Shown here in pieces: positions 1 to 8,531 of a DNA stretch of 64,000 nucleotides (positions are counted from its first letter, which is position 1; each line of letters begins with the position of its first letter). Below the pieces are notes generated by a model. That model was not told the DNA's origin, did not search any database, and saw only the letters and a list, made by a program, of their open reading frames with translations. The stretch is from NCBI GenBank assembly GCA_037442205.1, contig JBBIQS010000012.1, positions 1-64,000 on the forward strand, read 5' to 3'. The position numbers and the translations under genes were made by a program. This DNA is from JBBIQS01 sp037442205 (GTDB taxonomy: Bacteria > Myxococcota > Myxococcia > Myxococcales > UBA5297).

Positions 1-1
1 G

Positions 2-904
2 CGCTCCCCGACCCTGCCGGGAATCGCGCCGGGCCCCGGTCCGCGGGCGGCCACCGCGCCGTCGATGCGGCCTACTCTCGCCCCTCCGCCGCCGGCGCCC
101 GCCTACTCCCCGACGCCAGTTCCCAGCCCGGTGCCGCAAGAGGCGCCGCGCGCGTCGGCGCGCTGGCTGGTGCCGGTGCTGCTCGTCGCCCTGGTGGCGG
201 CGGTCGGCGGCTCGGCGGCCTTCTTCTTCCTGATGCGCAAGGGCCAGCTCGCCGCTCTCTACGAGCCCAAGGATGCCCGGGTGCTGATCGACGGGCGCGA
301 GGTGTGCGCCGCCTCGCCCTGCATGACCGGCGACCTGCCCACCGGCCGGCACCAGATCGAGATCCGCCGCGACCGCTACAAGCCGTTCCAGCGCGACATC
401 GAGATCCCCGCCGGCGACGCTTATCGGCTCAGCGAGGTGGTGCTGCAGCCGGAGATCACCAACGTGCTGGCCTCCATCGGCTGCGAGCCCTCGGACGCCG
501 AGGTGAAGATCAACGGCAAGGTGGTCAAGCCTCTGGGGAAGAGCGACCTGTGGTCGGGCGAGTTGGCGATCGGCCAGGAGCACGAGGTGGTCGTCACCAA
601 GCCGGGCTTCAAGGCCTTCAAGACCACGGTCAAGCCGACCTACGAGGACCGGCTCATCTCCAGGATGGCCAAGCTCGAGTCGGCCATGGTGCAGATCGCG
701 CTGGCCAGCATTCCGCCGGACGCCAAGGTGATGCTCGACGGCGAGCTGCTGCCCGGCCCGACCCCGCGCACCCTCCAGGTGGACTCGACCGCGCCCCACA
801 CCTTGAAGCTGGTCAAGGACGGCTACCTCGAGGCCACCGCCACCCTGCTCGAGGGCACCACCAGCGACAAGCTGGAGATCAAGCTCACCAAGAAGAGGCC
901 GTGA
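2..904 (+). CDS. PEGA-domain membrane protein, 5' end cut by window (probable Ser/Thr kinase C-terminus)
   Basis: The frame is open to the left window edge, so the ATG at position 65 is probably internal. Visible in order: a Pro/Ala-rich linker, one transmembrane helix (about residues 34-57 counted from the Met at 65) and three PEGA-type repeats (about 64-128, 132-195 and 205-275). Each repeat has the family's pattern of a surface beta hairpin such as DARVLIDG, DAEVKING and DAKVMLDG. In Myxococcota a Pro-rich linker, one helix and extracytoplasmic PEGA repeats commonly follow a cytoplasmic Hanks-type kinase, so a kinase N-terminus outside the window is my inference. The downstream AAA+ gene starts 117 bp later on the same strand. 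Confidence 0.75.
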   Translation, partial: RSPTLPGIAPGPGPRAATAPSMRPTLAPPPPAPAYSPTPVPSPVPQEAPRASARWLVPVLLVALVAAVGGSAAFFFLMRKGQLAALYEPKDARVLIDGREVCAASPCMTGDLPTGRHQIEIRRDRYKPFQRDIEIPAGDAYRLSEVVLQPEITNVLASIGCEPSDAEVKINGKVVKPLGKSDLWSGELAIGQEHEVVVTKPGFKAFKTTVKPTYEDRLISRMAKLESAMVQIALASIPPDAKVMLDGELLPGPTPRTLQVDSTAPHTLKLVKDGYLEATATLLEGTTSDKLEIKLTKKRP

Positions 905-1021
905 GCCGCCTCGGCTGGGCGCCTGTCCGCCGGCTGCCCCGCCCGCTGCCGCGCCCGCCGCCAGATCCAGGAAATAGCCCGCTCCCGGCCCGTATTGCCG
1001 CCAACGGAACACGGAGAAGCC

Positions 1022-2773
1022 ATGGCCCGCGCCCGCCGCAAGTCCGACGACCCGCTCGCCTCGCTGCCCCAGTGGGCGCAGAAGCTGGCCGAGCGCTACT
1101 ACACCAAGACGGTGGCCACCTTCCTGCTGCACGGAGCGGTGCGCGACCTGCAGCCGATCGACGACGGCCAGGGCGGCAAGAGCTTCGTCCCGCTGCGCAG
1201 CTTCCTCTCCGAGGAGCTGTTCGGCAGCCGCGACCTGGTGCTCTTCTACGACCGCTCCAGCGGCATCCGGGCGGCAACCCCGGAGATGCAGCGCGATCTG
1301 ATCCGCGCCGTCGAGGGCTACGACGCGCTCTACGGCACCGACTTCGCCAAGGCGATGCCCAAGGACCCGGGCCGGGCGCTGCAGATCCTGGAAAACTTCA
1401 TGCGGGTCCGGATCGCCGACGGCAAGTCGCTGGCGCTGCTGGTCGACTACGCCGAGACCCTGGCCCCGGCCGGCGACGTCTCGCACATGGGCCAGGAGGA
1501 CCGCTTCTCGCTGGTGACCCTGACCAAGTGGACCAACGACCCGCAGTTCCTCTCCGCCGACCTGTCGATCTGCCTGATCGCCGAAAACCTGGCCGAGCTC
1601 AGCCCGCGGCTGGCGCGCAACCCTTACGCCGCCACCATCGAGATCGGCCTGCCCACCGAGAGCGAGCGGGTGGACTTCGTGCGCGCCAAGCTCGCCGGCC
1701 GCCGCGCCAGCGAGGTGAGCGAGATCCCGCTGGAGGGGCTGGCCAAGATGACCGCCGGCCTGTCGCGCATCCACCTGGACCGGGTGCTGACCGAGGCCAT
1801 CGAGCGCGGCCAGCGCATCACCCCCGAGCGCCTCAAGGAGAAGAAGAAGGAGATCATCCAGGCCGAGTGCCACGGGCTCTTGGAGTTCATCGAGCCCAAG
1901 TACAACCTGGACTCGGTTTCCGGGCACGAGAAGGCCAAGGAGCTCTTGCGCGGGGCCTCGAGCGCGCTGAAGAAGGGCCGCAACGACGTGGTGTCGATGG
2001 GCTACCTGATCAGCGGCCCGGTGGGCACCGGCAAGACCTTCATGGCCACCTGCTTCGCCGGGGAGATCGGCATCCCCTGCGTGAAGTTCCTCAACTTCCG
2101 CAGCCAGTGGCAGGGAGTGACCGAGGGCAACATCGAGAAGATCTTCGGCCTGCTCAAGGCGATGTGGCCGGTGGCGGTGATCATCGACGAGGCCGATGCC
2201 TTCCTCGGCGACCGCAACCAGCAGGGCGACTCCGGGACCAGCAACCGGGTCTTCGCCTCCATCGCCAGCTTCATGGGCAACACCGAGTACCGCGGCCGGA
2301 TCATCTGGTTCCTGCTCACCTGTCGCCCGGACCTGCTGCCCATCGACCTCAAGCGCCAGGGGCGCGCCGAGGAGCACCTGGCGCTGTTCTATCCCCAGAC
2401 CGACGCCGAGCGGGACGCGCTGGCCCAGGTGGTGGCCAGGAAGACCGGGGTGTCGCTGGAGGGGATCGAGTACTCGAAGGTGGTGCCGGAGGGCTTCAAG
2501 AACGTCTCCGGCGCCGACATCGAGGCGGCGCTGGTGCGGGCCAAGTTCCGCGCCCTGAGCCAGGGCCGGGACCAGGTCAGCGCCGACGACCTCAAACAGG
2601 TGCTGGAGAACTTCATCCCGCCCAGCTACCCGCTGGAGATCGAGCTGCAGAACCTGGCTGCGGTCCAGGAGTGCACCAGCCGCGAGCTGCTGCCCGAGGC
2701 CTTCCGCACCCTGGACCGGGGCTTCGTCACCCAGCGCATCCGCGAGCTCAAGGCACTGCTGCAGGAGCGCTGA
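1022..2773 (+). CDS. AAA+ family ATPase
   Basis: 583 aa. The C-terminal half is an AAA+ module: Walker A GPVGTGKT at residues 332-339, Walker B VAVIIDEADAF near 384-394, a sensor-1-like LLTCRPDLL, and a conserved KRQGRAEEHL segment that could hold the arginine finger. The first 300 residues are an uncharacterised, mostly helical domain. I chose the ATG at 1022 over the in-frame ATG at 995 because GGAG lies 5 bp before it. There is no signal peptide, so it is cytoplasmic. The substrate is unknown. Its position after a PEGA/kinase gene suggests, but does not show, a role in the same signalling pathway. Confidence 0.85.
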   Translation: MARARRKSDDPLASLPQWAQKLAERYYTKTVATFLLHGAVRDLQPIDDGQGGKSFVPLRSFLSEELFGSRDLVLFYDRSSGIRAATPEMQRDLIRAVEGYDALYGTDFAKAMPKDPGRALQILENFMRVRIADGKSLALLVDYAETLAPAGDVSHMGQEDRFSLVTLTKWTNDPQFLSADLSICLIAENLAELSPRLARNPYAATIEIGLPTESERVDFVRAKLAGRRASEVSEIPLEGLAKMTAGLSRIHLDRVLTEAIERGQRITPERLKEKKKEIIQAECHGLLEFIEPKYNLDSVSGHEKAKELLRGASSALKKGRNDVVSMGYLISGPVGTGKTFMATCFAGEIGIPCVKFLNFRSQWQGVTEGNIEKIFGLLKAMWPVAVIIDEADAFLGDRNQQGDSGTSNRVFASIASFMGNTEYRGRIIWFLLTCRPDLLPIDLKRQGRAEEHLALFYPQTDAERDALAQVVARKTGVSLEGIEYSKVVPEGFKNVSGADIEAALVRAKFRALSQGRDQVSADDLKQVLENFIPPSYPLEIELQNLAAVQECTSRELLPEAFRTLDRGFVTQRIRELKALLQER

Positions 2774-2782
2774 GCCGACCTT

Positions 2783-3424
2783 TCAGCGTCCCTTGCGCTC
2801 GCCGGCGCCCTGGCCGCGGCGGGCCTTGGCGAAGCGGGCCATCACCGCCTGGCGCACGCGGGACTTCTCCTTGGCGGTCTGGAAGGTGCGGCGCAACATG
2901 TCGCGCCCCAGGTCCATCATCGCCGCCATCGGAGTGGCCAGCAGGGCTCCCGGCGGCTGGTCCGGGCTGCGCGGGTGCGGATGAGTGGGGGCGAGCTTGT
3001 CGAGCGCCTCCAGTTGCTCGCCTAGCGCCAGCAGCTGCTCGCGGGTGAACGCCCTGCGCAGCCGCGGGAAGAGATCGGCCTCCTCCTCCTCGACGTGCTT
3101 GCGGACCATCTCCATCAGCACTGCCACCTTGGCATCGAACCGCTCGTCGGTCGGCTTGACGTTCTCCAGCTCGGCGAGCGTCCACTTCATCGCGTGGTGC
3201 TCCTCCAGCGACTTGAGGATGCGCGGGTCCTTGTCCTTGGCCACCCGGCGCGCCGCCGGATAGAAGAGCGCCTCCTCGACGGCCGAGTGCTTGGAGAGGT
3301 GGGTGATCATCTCCCCCACCAGCTTCCCCTTGGTCTGGTTGGCGGAGCGCCCCGCCTTTTCGAAGCGCCTGAAGATCCGCTCCGCGTTCTGGTGGTCGTG
3401 AATCAGGTGGTCGATGGCGTCCAT
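2783..3424 (-). CDS. Hemerythrin HHE cation-binding domain protein
   Basis: 213 aa. A four-helix hemerythrin-like domain fills residues 1 to about 145 with the expected iron-ligand pattern: HLIHDHQ, HLSKHSAVEEALFYP, EEHHAMKW and HVEEEEADLFP. Such domains bind a non-haem di-iron centre and sense or bind O2, NO or iron. A basic C-terminal tail of about 60 residues follows and matches nothing I recognise. The start at 3424 is preceded by AGGGGG at a normal distance; the upstream in-frame extension lacks support. It converges on the AAA+ gene with 9 bp between stops. Confidence 0.85.
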   Translation of the reverse strand: MDAIDHLIHDHQNAERIFRRFEKAGRSANQTKGKLVGEMITHLSKHSAVEEALFYPAARRVAKDKDPRILKSLEEHHAMKWTLAELENVKPTDERFDAKVAVLMEMVRKHVEEEEADLFPRLRRAFTREQLLALGEQLEALDKLAPTHPHPRSPDQPPGALLATPMAAMMDLGRDMLRRTFQTAKEKSRVRQAVMARFAKARRGQGAGERKGR

Positions 3425-3632
3425 GCGGCGCGTCCCCCTCTGAAAGGCTCCGCTCAACCTGCGGCTCGGCCGAACGCCGCGCACTTGCCCGTCGGGACGC
3501 TCTCCCCCTCGCTCTGTGCCGACGATGCCCGCCGAGCGGCCTCTCGCATGGCCTCTCGGCCTGAATTCGCGCAGCACCAGAATCGGCCGCAATGAACGGA
3601 AACAACTGCGCCCGGACCCCGGTTGCCGGACC

Positions 3633-4796
3633 ATGCTGACTCTCGCGACCGCAGTTCTGGCGGCAGGGCTGGCGAGCGCCCCGCCCCCTTCGAGCAACAC
3701 CGGCAGCCTGGACAGGCGCGAGGCGCCCTCGGCCTACCGCGAGGCGCGGGCAGCGCTGGCCCGCTTCGACCGCGCCACCGCCCGCAAGCTGATGCAGAAG
3801 CTCCCCGGCCAGGGCCGCGAGGCGCTGGAGCTGGAGTGGCACCTGGCCCACCAGCTGCGCGACTCGAAGCGCATCGCCCGCGCGGCGGCCCAGCTGTGCA
3901 CCGCCGGCGACCCCACCGGCCGGGCCTGCGCCGACGCCGAGCTGTACGGCGGCAACCTGCCTCGCTCGCAGCTCAAGCTGCTGGGCGAGCGCGCGCAGCT
4001 TCCGCTGGTCCCCGACGTGCCGGTGCCGGTGGCAGTCTTCAGCGCCGGCCAGCACAAGGCGCCCTTCGTCCTGGACACCGGCGCCAGCCAGACGGTGATC
4101 ACCGCCCGCCTGGCCAAGGAGCTCAATCTGGCGACCACCGAGGCCTCGTTCCCGGTCGGCGTCGCCGCTGGTGGCGGACGGGCGCCGGCCCGCCTGGCCG
4201 TCCTTCCCCAGCTGACCGGCGGCGGCTTCTCCCTCACCGACCTGCCGGTGCTGGTGATCGACATGCCCGAGCTCGACGCCGCCGGAGTGGGAGGGATCGT
4301 CTCCCCGCAACAGGCCTTCGACGGGCTCTCGGTGACCCTCGATCTCGGCCAGCGGCGGATGGCGCTGGCCAAAGGCCCGGCTCCCAAGCCCATCGCCGAG
4401 CGCTCGACCGTGGTCCCCTACCTGGTGGTCGGCTTCGATCTGGCGGTCGAGGCCGCGATCGAGGGCGGCCCGCCGGCGCTGTTCGGCCTGGATACCGGGA
4501 TGCCCAGCGCCTTCGCGGTGGCCCAGGGCTACCAGCCGGGATTGGAGAAGGTGGGCCAGTCGGTGGCGCTGCACGGCGCCGGCGGCCAATCCTCGGCGGT
4601 CGAGCTGCGCGGCGGCTCGGTGCGCTTGGGGACGCTGACGCTGGCGGCGCGCACCCCGGGGATCCTCAGCCAGATGCCCCAGGCCGACGGGCTGGCTCTG
4701 TCCGGGCTGCTGGGCAACGGCCTGTGGCCGGACGGGGCGCTCACCCTGGACACCGTCCAGCACACCGTGGCGCTGCAGCTGCCCGACTCAGAATAG
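3633..4796 (+). CDS. Exported retropepsin-like aspartic protease family protein
   Basis: 387 aa. The N-terminus is a short signal peptide (MLTLATAVLAAGLASA), which is why I prefer this ATG to the upstream one at 3516. Residues 140-390 form a two-lobed retropepsin-like fold. The first lobe has the catalytic triad signature VLDTGAS (Asp148); the second has GLDTGMPS (Asp287). Two DTG motifs in one chain suggest an internal pseudo-dimer as in pepsins, although DTGM departs from DTGA/DTGS. The region before the protease (about 25-115) is helical. Role unknown; predicted periplasmic or secreted. No clear ribosome binding site precedes the start. Confidence 0.7.
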   Translation: MLTLATAVLAAGLASAPPPSSNTGSLDRREAPSAYREARAALARFDRATARKLMQKLPGQGREALELEWHLAHQLRDSKRIARAAAQLCTAGDPTGRACADAELYGGNLPRSQLKLLGERAQLPLVPDVPVPVAVFSAGQHKAPFVLDTGASQTVITARLAKELNLATTEASFPVGVAAGGGRAPARLAVLPQLTGGGFSLTDLPVLVIDMPELDAAGVGGIVSPQQAFDGLSVTLDLGQRRMALAKGPAPKPIAERSTVVPYLVVGFDLAVEAAIEGGPPALFGLDTGMPSAFAVAQGYQPGLEKVGQSVALHGAGGQSSAVELRGGSVRLGTLTLAARTPGILSQMPQADGLALSGLLGNGLWPDGALTLDTVQHTVALQLPDSE

Positions 4797-4801
4797 CGCG
4801 A

Positions 4802-4828
4802 GGCCCGCCGGAGACTTCCCAGCGGGCC
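4802..4828. terminator. Hairpin between convergent genes
   Basis: GGCCCGC pairs with GCGGGCC around a 13-nt loop, between the stops of two convergent genes. No long T tract follows on either strand, so it is a bidirectional terminator candidate only. Confidence 0.4.
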
Positions 4829-4877
4829 CGGCACTGTTGCTCGACCTTCCCCCCTCTGCTGCGAGCCAGCTTGTTCC

Positions 4878-5537
4878 CTACTTGGTCTCGGCGGCCTGGC
4901 CGGGGGTGCTGAGCTTGATGCTGTTCAGCCACGGCATCCGGCCGACCTGGAAGTAGGACAGGTTGACGTACTCGCCCGGGACCAGCTGGTCGATGACGCT
5001 GGGGTGCGCCAGAAAGCGCGCCCGTCCGTTGGCGCCGGTGATGAACACCTGGCCTTCGGCCTTGTTGACCGCGTCGACCACGCCCACCATCTCGCCGCTC
5101 TGGGCGAAGCCCGCGCCCGAGCCGCCGGTGCCGATGCCGGCGCCGAAGTCCTGCGTCACCCACAGCACGCCGGCGTAGCTGTTGTACGGCACCGAGATGT
5201 TGTCGCCGCGCTTGAGGGTCGACAGCTGCGACGGAGTGCCGTGCAGCGTGATGCGGTTGGCACCGCTGATCATCGTCAGCAGGCCCGACTGCCAGTTGAC
5301 GTTCTGCACCAGGCCTTGGACCACGCCGGTAGCGGAGGCCTTGCTATCGAAGGAGCCCGACGGAGCAGCGGCCTGGTCCTGGGCCTCCATCTTGGAGCTG
5401 GCCTGCCCCTGCATCGCTCCCGACGACGGGGCCTGGCTGGCGGCCTGCGCGAAAACCGGGGCCAGGGGCAGCGTCAGCGCCGTCACCCCGATGGCCAAAA
5501 TTCGCCCCGGATGGAGCCATCTGTTCCCATTCCTCAT
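4878..5537 (-). CDS. Exported two-repeat protein, paralog 1 of a tandem family of three
   Basis: 219 aa. Signal peptide about 1-32 (hydrophobic stretch ending PVFAQA), then a low-complexity Ala/Gln/Ser segment, then two homologous repeats of about 60 residues (71-129 and 147-208). Each repeat has a beta-rich start, a HGTPSQL or AHPSVID motif, a turn (LKRGD, LVPGE), a valine/tyrosine strand and a tryptophan. The same repeat occurs twice in each of the next two upstream genes. The ATG at 5537 has an excellent AAGGAGG six bases upstream, so the ATG seven codons earlier is not used. Function unknown; the fold may be an OB- or SH3-like beta barrel, which is a guess. Confidence 0.75.
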   Translation of the reverse strand: MRNGNRWLHPGRILAIGVTALTLPLAPVFAQAASQAPSSGAMQGQASSKMEAQDQAAAPSGSFDSKASATGVVQGLVQNVNWQSGLLTMISGANRITLHGTPSQLSTLKRGDNISVPYNSYAGVLWVTQDFGAGIGTGGSGAGFAQSGEMVGVVDAVNKAEGQVFITGANGRARFLAHPSVIDQLVPGEYVNLSYFQVGRMPWLNSIKLSTPGQAAETK

Positions 5538-5700
5538 TGCCTTCCTCCTTTGCCCCAAGAAGGGCTCATCGCAGATGTGGACACGCAGCCGGGGTCCTGC
5601 AAAGGGGTGGCCGCCAGGGTGCGCAGCAGGCGCCAGGGGGAGCTCGCCCTGCGGCCGGACGGATGGGCGCCCTGGCGGTCGAGCCGAGCGGCGGCCGGGC

Positions 5701-6285
5701 TCAGCGCGGGCAGGGACCGACGGCGGTGAGCCAGTCCTGGCCTTCGATCAGGGCGAAGTCGACGCGCACGCACTCGCCGGGGATCAGGCCGGAGAGCTGC
5801 GCCGGGTGGGCCAGGAACCGCAGCGAGGAGAACTCGAGCACGCCGCGGGCGAGGTCGAGCGACTGCACCGGCCCGCGGATCGAGCCCTGCAGCTCGAAGG
5901 TCCCCGAGACCTCGCTCTCCCACAGCAGCCACAGCTCGCCGCCGACGCTGCGGTAGCGGACGCTTGCCGAATCGCCCGGCTGCAGCGGCCGCAGCTGCAG
6001 CGGGTGGGCGCGCAGCTTGAGCGTCTCCTCCCCGCTGCGCAGCTCGAGCCGTCCCTGGGCGAAGTCGACGGCGATCACCTCTCCCTGGGCGGAGTAGGAG
6101 CGCGCCCCCTGATCGGTCTGGGCGGGTTCGGGCCCGGCCTTGCCAGCTCCCCCTTTGCCGGCGGAGGTGGCCGCCGGGGGGTCCTGCTGGAAGAGGTGCG
6201 CGCAGCCCAGGCCGGCAGAGGCCAGCAGCGCCGCCGCGAGCATTGGCCGGGCGAAGGCCGGCGCGCCGAGCTTCTTGGGGATCAA
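5701..6285 (-). CDS. Exported two-repeat protein, paralog 2 of the tandem family
   Basis: 194 aa if the TTG at 6285 is used; an in-frame ATG at 6243 would remove half of the basic N-region of the signal peptide and has no ribosome binding site. The N-terminus (KK, R, then MLAAALLASAGLGC) looks like a signal peptide ending at a cysteine, but GLGC is not a good lipobox. Two family repeats follow at about 66-121 and 131-190, with LRAHPLQL and FLAHPAQL motifs, LQPGD and LIPGE turns, and ELWLLW and QDWLTAV ends. It ends with no tail, unlike paralogs 1 and 3. Function unknown. Confidence 0.65.
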   Translation of the reverse strand: MIPKKLGAPAFARPMLAAALLASAGLGCAHLFQQDPPAATSAGKGGAGKAGPEPAQTDQGARSYSAQGEVIAVDFAQGRLELRSGEETLKLRAHPLQLRPLQPGDSASVRYRSVGGELWLLWESEVSGTFELQGSIRGPVQSLDLARGVLEFSSLRFLAHPAQLSGLIPGECVRVDFALIEGQDWLTAVGPCPR

Positions 6286-6396
6286 GGAAGGGGACACCTG
6301 CCGGCAGCGTTGCCATTTGCCGGCCGGGGCCCAAGCCCCCGTCCAATCCCGGGTCGTGCCCCGCGGCCCCGACCGATGGGCTCTCGCCACTCCAAG

Positions 6397-6648
6397 GAGC
6401 CCGGACGTGCCGCGACGGGCCTTCGCTGCAACGCAAACAAGTCCTGCCGTGCCACGACGGCCCTTCCCTGCACCGCAAACATGGCCTGTCGTGCCACGAC
6501 GGCCCTTCCCTGCACCGCAAACATGGCCTGTCATGCCACGACGGCCCTTCCCTGCACCGCAGGCATGGCCTGTCGTGCCACGACGGCCCTTCCCTGCACC
6601 GCAGGCATGGCCTGTCGTGCCACGACGGCCCTTCCTTGCACCGCAGCG
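6397..6648. repeat. Six-copy 42-bp tandem repeat with a palindromic core
   Basis: Units start at 6397, 6439, 6481, 6523, 6565 and 6607. The last four are nearly identical, the second differs at its first bases, and the first is clearly degenerate. Each good unit contains GTCGTG-C-CACGAC, a 13-bp inverted repeat that extends to GGCC on both sides with one unpaired base. One copy has a single change (GTCATG). There is no variable spacer, so it is not CRISPR. A period of 42 bp is four helical turns, which would put all cores on the same face of the DNA. A possible further degenerate copy follows at about 6660-6700. Confidence 0.9.
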
Positions 6649-6811
6649 CGGGAGACCTCGGGGCGGCCTACCGGTCCTCCGTTGCACCGCTAAGTGCCTG
6701 AAATCACGTCAGACGGTCCCTCTTCCGCCCCCGGGCTCCCCCTCCCGCCTCGCCGCCGCCGACCACTCCATGGGAAAGCAGCTTCGCTACAAGATTCCAG
6801 GCAGACAGAAA

Positions 6812-6854
6812 TAGGCCCCCGAGAGCCCGGCTATTGGGTCTCTCGGAGGCCCCG
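6812..6854 (-). terminator. Hairpin downstream of paralog 3
   Basis: GGCCCCCGAGAGCCC pairs with GGGTCTCTCGGAGGCC with few mismatches around a short loop. Read leftward it is followed by a short T-containing stretch (TATTTC). It lies about 95 bp past the stop of paralog 3 and probably ends its transcript. Confidence 0.55.
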
Positions 6855-6948
6855 GTGCGAACGTGCCGCCCCCTCGCCGAGAAGGAGGCCACCCGGCGCT
6901 TCATCTGGGAGCGCGGCGCGTCCGCGCCGGCTTTGCTCACGTCCGCGG

Positions 6949-7797
6949 CTACTTTCCTCCGCTGCTGCCGCTGCTGGTGCTGCCGCTGCTGCTCTTCTCG
7001 CTGCTGCTCTTCTCGCCGGTAGTGCCGCCGGTAGTCCCGCCGGTGGTGCCGCGGTGCTCGCGGTGGCGCGGGGCCACGTAGGTGCCGGTGCCGCCGTAGT
7101 AGCCGTAGCCGCTGCCCCCGATACCCAGGCCGCCCGAGCCCTCATCGATCCAGTTGACGTTGCCGATCGTGTAGAAGGTCAGGTTCACGAACTGGCCGGG
7201 GATCAGACCGGTGATCATGTCGGGGTGGGCGCGGAAGACCCGCCCGTCGACCACCACCCGACCGCGGGTCTCATCGACCGCGGACACCGTGCCGTTGATC
7301 TCCCCCTGCTGTCCGAAGTCGCCGTAGAGCCCGCTGCCGCCGTAGCCCAAGCCCAGCCCGCCGCCGTACCGGCCGCCGCCGTAGCCCAGGCCGCTGCCGC
7401 CGTAGCCCAGGCCGCTGCCGCCGTAGCCCAGGCCGCTGCCGCCGTAGCCGAGGCCGCCGCCGAACCCCAGGCTGGAGTCCGCGATCCAGGCCACGCCCCC
7501 GTAGTCCTCATAGTCGACCCCGAGGACGGTGCCAGAGCGGACGTCCGCCAGCTGGGACGGCGTCGCGTGCAGTGCGAGCGTCCGGCCGCCCGAGGCGATG
7601 CGCAGCACCCCGTTGACCCGGTCTACTCCGACCACTCGACCCTGAATGCTCCCTTGGATGGCGGACTGGTCGTAGAGCCCGCCGCCGTAGTAGCCCTCTC
7701 CGAAATAGCCGCCGCCAACCTGGGCGCGGGCCGGACCTCCTGACAGGCCCATGGACACCAGGGCAGCAGCAATCAGAACTTTTCTTCTCGCGCTCAT
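6949..7797 (-). CDS. Exported two-repeat protein with Gly/Tyr-rich linker, paralog 3
   Basis: 282 aa. Signal peptide at 1-25 (MSARRK, hydrophobic core, ARA). Family repeat A is at about 48-107 (ALHATPSQL, WIAD). A Gly/Tyr-rich linker of roughly 45 residues built from GLGYGGS units follows, then repeat B (FRAHPDMI, LIPGQ, VNWIDEG). The C-terminal tail is Gly/Ser/Thr/Lys-rich, with GGTTGGT and KSSSE repeats. The glycine-rich linker and tail are typical of surface or matrix-associated proteins, but nothing shows location beyond export. Ribosome binding site AAGGGGCAAGGA precedes the ATG. It is first in the P3-P2-P1 order of transcription, though wide gaps argue against one tight operon. Confidence 0.75.
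   Translation of the reverse strand: MSARRKVLIAAALVSMGLSGGPARAQVGGGYFGEGYYGGGLYDQSAIQGSIQGRVVGVDRVNGVLRIASGGRTLALHATPSQLADVRSGTVLGVDYEDYGGVAWIADSSLGFGGGLGYGGSGLGYGGSGLGYGGSGLGYGGGRYGGGLGLGYGGSGLYGDFGQQGEINGTVSAVDETRGRVVVDGRVFRAHPDMITGLIPGQFVNLTFYTIGNVNWIDEGSGGLGIGGSGYGYYGGTGTYVAPRHREHRGTTGGTTGGTTGEKSSSEKSSSGSTSSGSSGGK
7381..7464. repeat. 21-bp tandem repeat inside paralog 3 coding the GLGYGGS linker
   Basis: Three near-identical 21-bp units (7381, 7402, 7423) and a degenerate fourth (7444) code for the seven-residue GLGYGGS repeat of the linker. In-frame copy number change would lengthen or shorten the linker without breaking the gene. Confidence 0.85.
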
Positions 7798-8068
7798 TCC
7801 TTGCCCCTTCCCTCGCCGCCGCCGCCCGTCCCCCGGGTGCGGCTTTCCGAATCCAAACATGGTGGCTAAAGGCCCATCGAGAAAGGCGAAGCCGGCGATC
7901 TGGCGCGCGTGCGGGCCCGCCTCCTGCGGCCTGAAGGGCGCCCGATGGAGGAGCGGCGAAGCAGGCCAGAGAAGCACAGCCGGCCCAGCGCCCGAGCGGG
8001 CCGGACAGTTCCCCATCGCCGGCGGGGGACCTACCTCAGCCCGGGCAGTCATCGCCGGGGGCAGCGCC

Positions 8069-8494
8069 ATGAGCGAGACCGAGGACGAGCGCGGGCTGTT
8101 GGACCTGGAGCGCAAGCTGGTGCTGGTGGTGGACGACGACCCCGACCTGCGCGGCTTCGTGCGCGAGGTGCTGGAGACCGCCGACTACCGGGTGCGCTCG
8201 GCGGCCGACGGCGCCCAGGCGCTCGAGGCGCTGATCCACGAGGCCCCGGACGTGGTGCTGCTCGACATCCGGATGCCGGGGCTGACCGGCGAGGACGTGC
8301 TCGACGTGCTGGAGAGGGTCGGCCGCCACCCGCCGATCGTGATCATGACCGCCGCCGACGACGCCCGGGACACGGCCCTGGCCCACCACAACCCCTTCTA
8401 CCTCCCCAAGCCGTTCGACGCGGCGCTGCTGCTGGCGACGGTGGAGACGGCGCAGGAGAAGCCGTCCGAGGGGGCGGAGGACGAGCTGCAGTAG
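8069..8494 (+). CDS. Stand-alone response-regulator receiver domain
   Basis: 141 aa, essentially one CheY-like receiver: acidic pocket VVDDDPD, phospho-acceptor Asp in VVLLDIRMPG, switch Thr in VIMTAADD and Lys in YLPKPFD. There is no output domain, so it acts by protein contact. Upstream in-frame codons exist back to 7751, but they read through the promoter region of divergent paralog 3; the ATG at 8069 follows a GGGGG stretch and begins just before the domain. No histidine kinase is adjacent, so its partner is unknown. Confidence 0.85.
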   Translation: MSETEDERGLLDLERKLVLVVDDDPDLRGFVREVLETADYRVRSAADGAQALEALIHEAPDVVLLDIRMPGLTGEDVLDVLERVGRHPPIVIMTAADDARDTALAHHNPFYLPKPFDAALLLATVETAQEKPSEGAEDELQ

Positions 8495-8531
8495 CGCGCC
8501 CGCCCGTGAAAGGCCGTGCTAAGCAGGAGGC

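Larger units (their letters stand above)
6286..6948. other. 663-bp intergenic region holding a 42-bp repeat array and a hairpin
   Basis: This gap lies between paralogs 2 and 3, both leftward. It contains the 42-bp tandem array (6397-6648) and a strong hairpin (about 6812-6854). Frames across the array stay open only because 42 is a multiple of three; I see no ribosome binding site or family match and annotate no gene here. The promoter of paralog 2 should lie between its start and the array, but I could not identify it. Confidence 0.6.

Noticed and set aside
304..3048. Long Arg/Pro-rich open frame spanning the PEGA and AAA+ genes
   Set aside because: It is out of frame with two clear domain-bearing genes and reflects high GC at third positions; similar long frames opposite or beside most genes here were discarded for the same reason.
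6397..6648. Tandem repeats as a CRISPR array
   Set aside because: Units are contiguous and identical throughout with no variable spacers, and no cas gene is in the window.
6300..6690. A Cys/Thr-rich repeat protein coded by the 42-bp array (14-residue units such as MACRATTALPCTA)
   Set aside because: Frames stay open on both strands simply because 42 is divisible by three; no ribosome binding site, signal peptide or domain supports translation.
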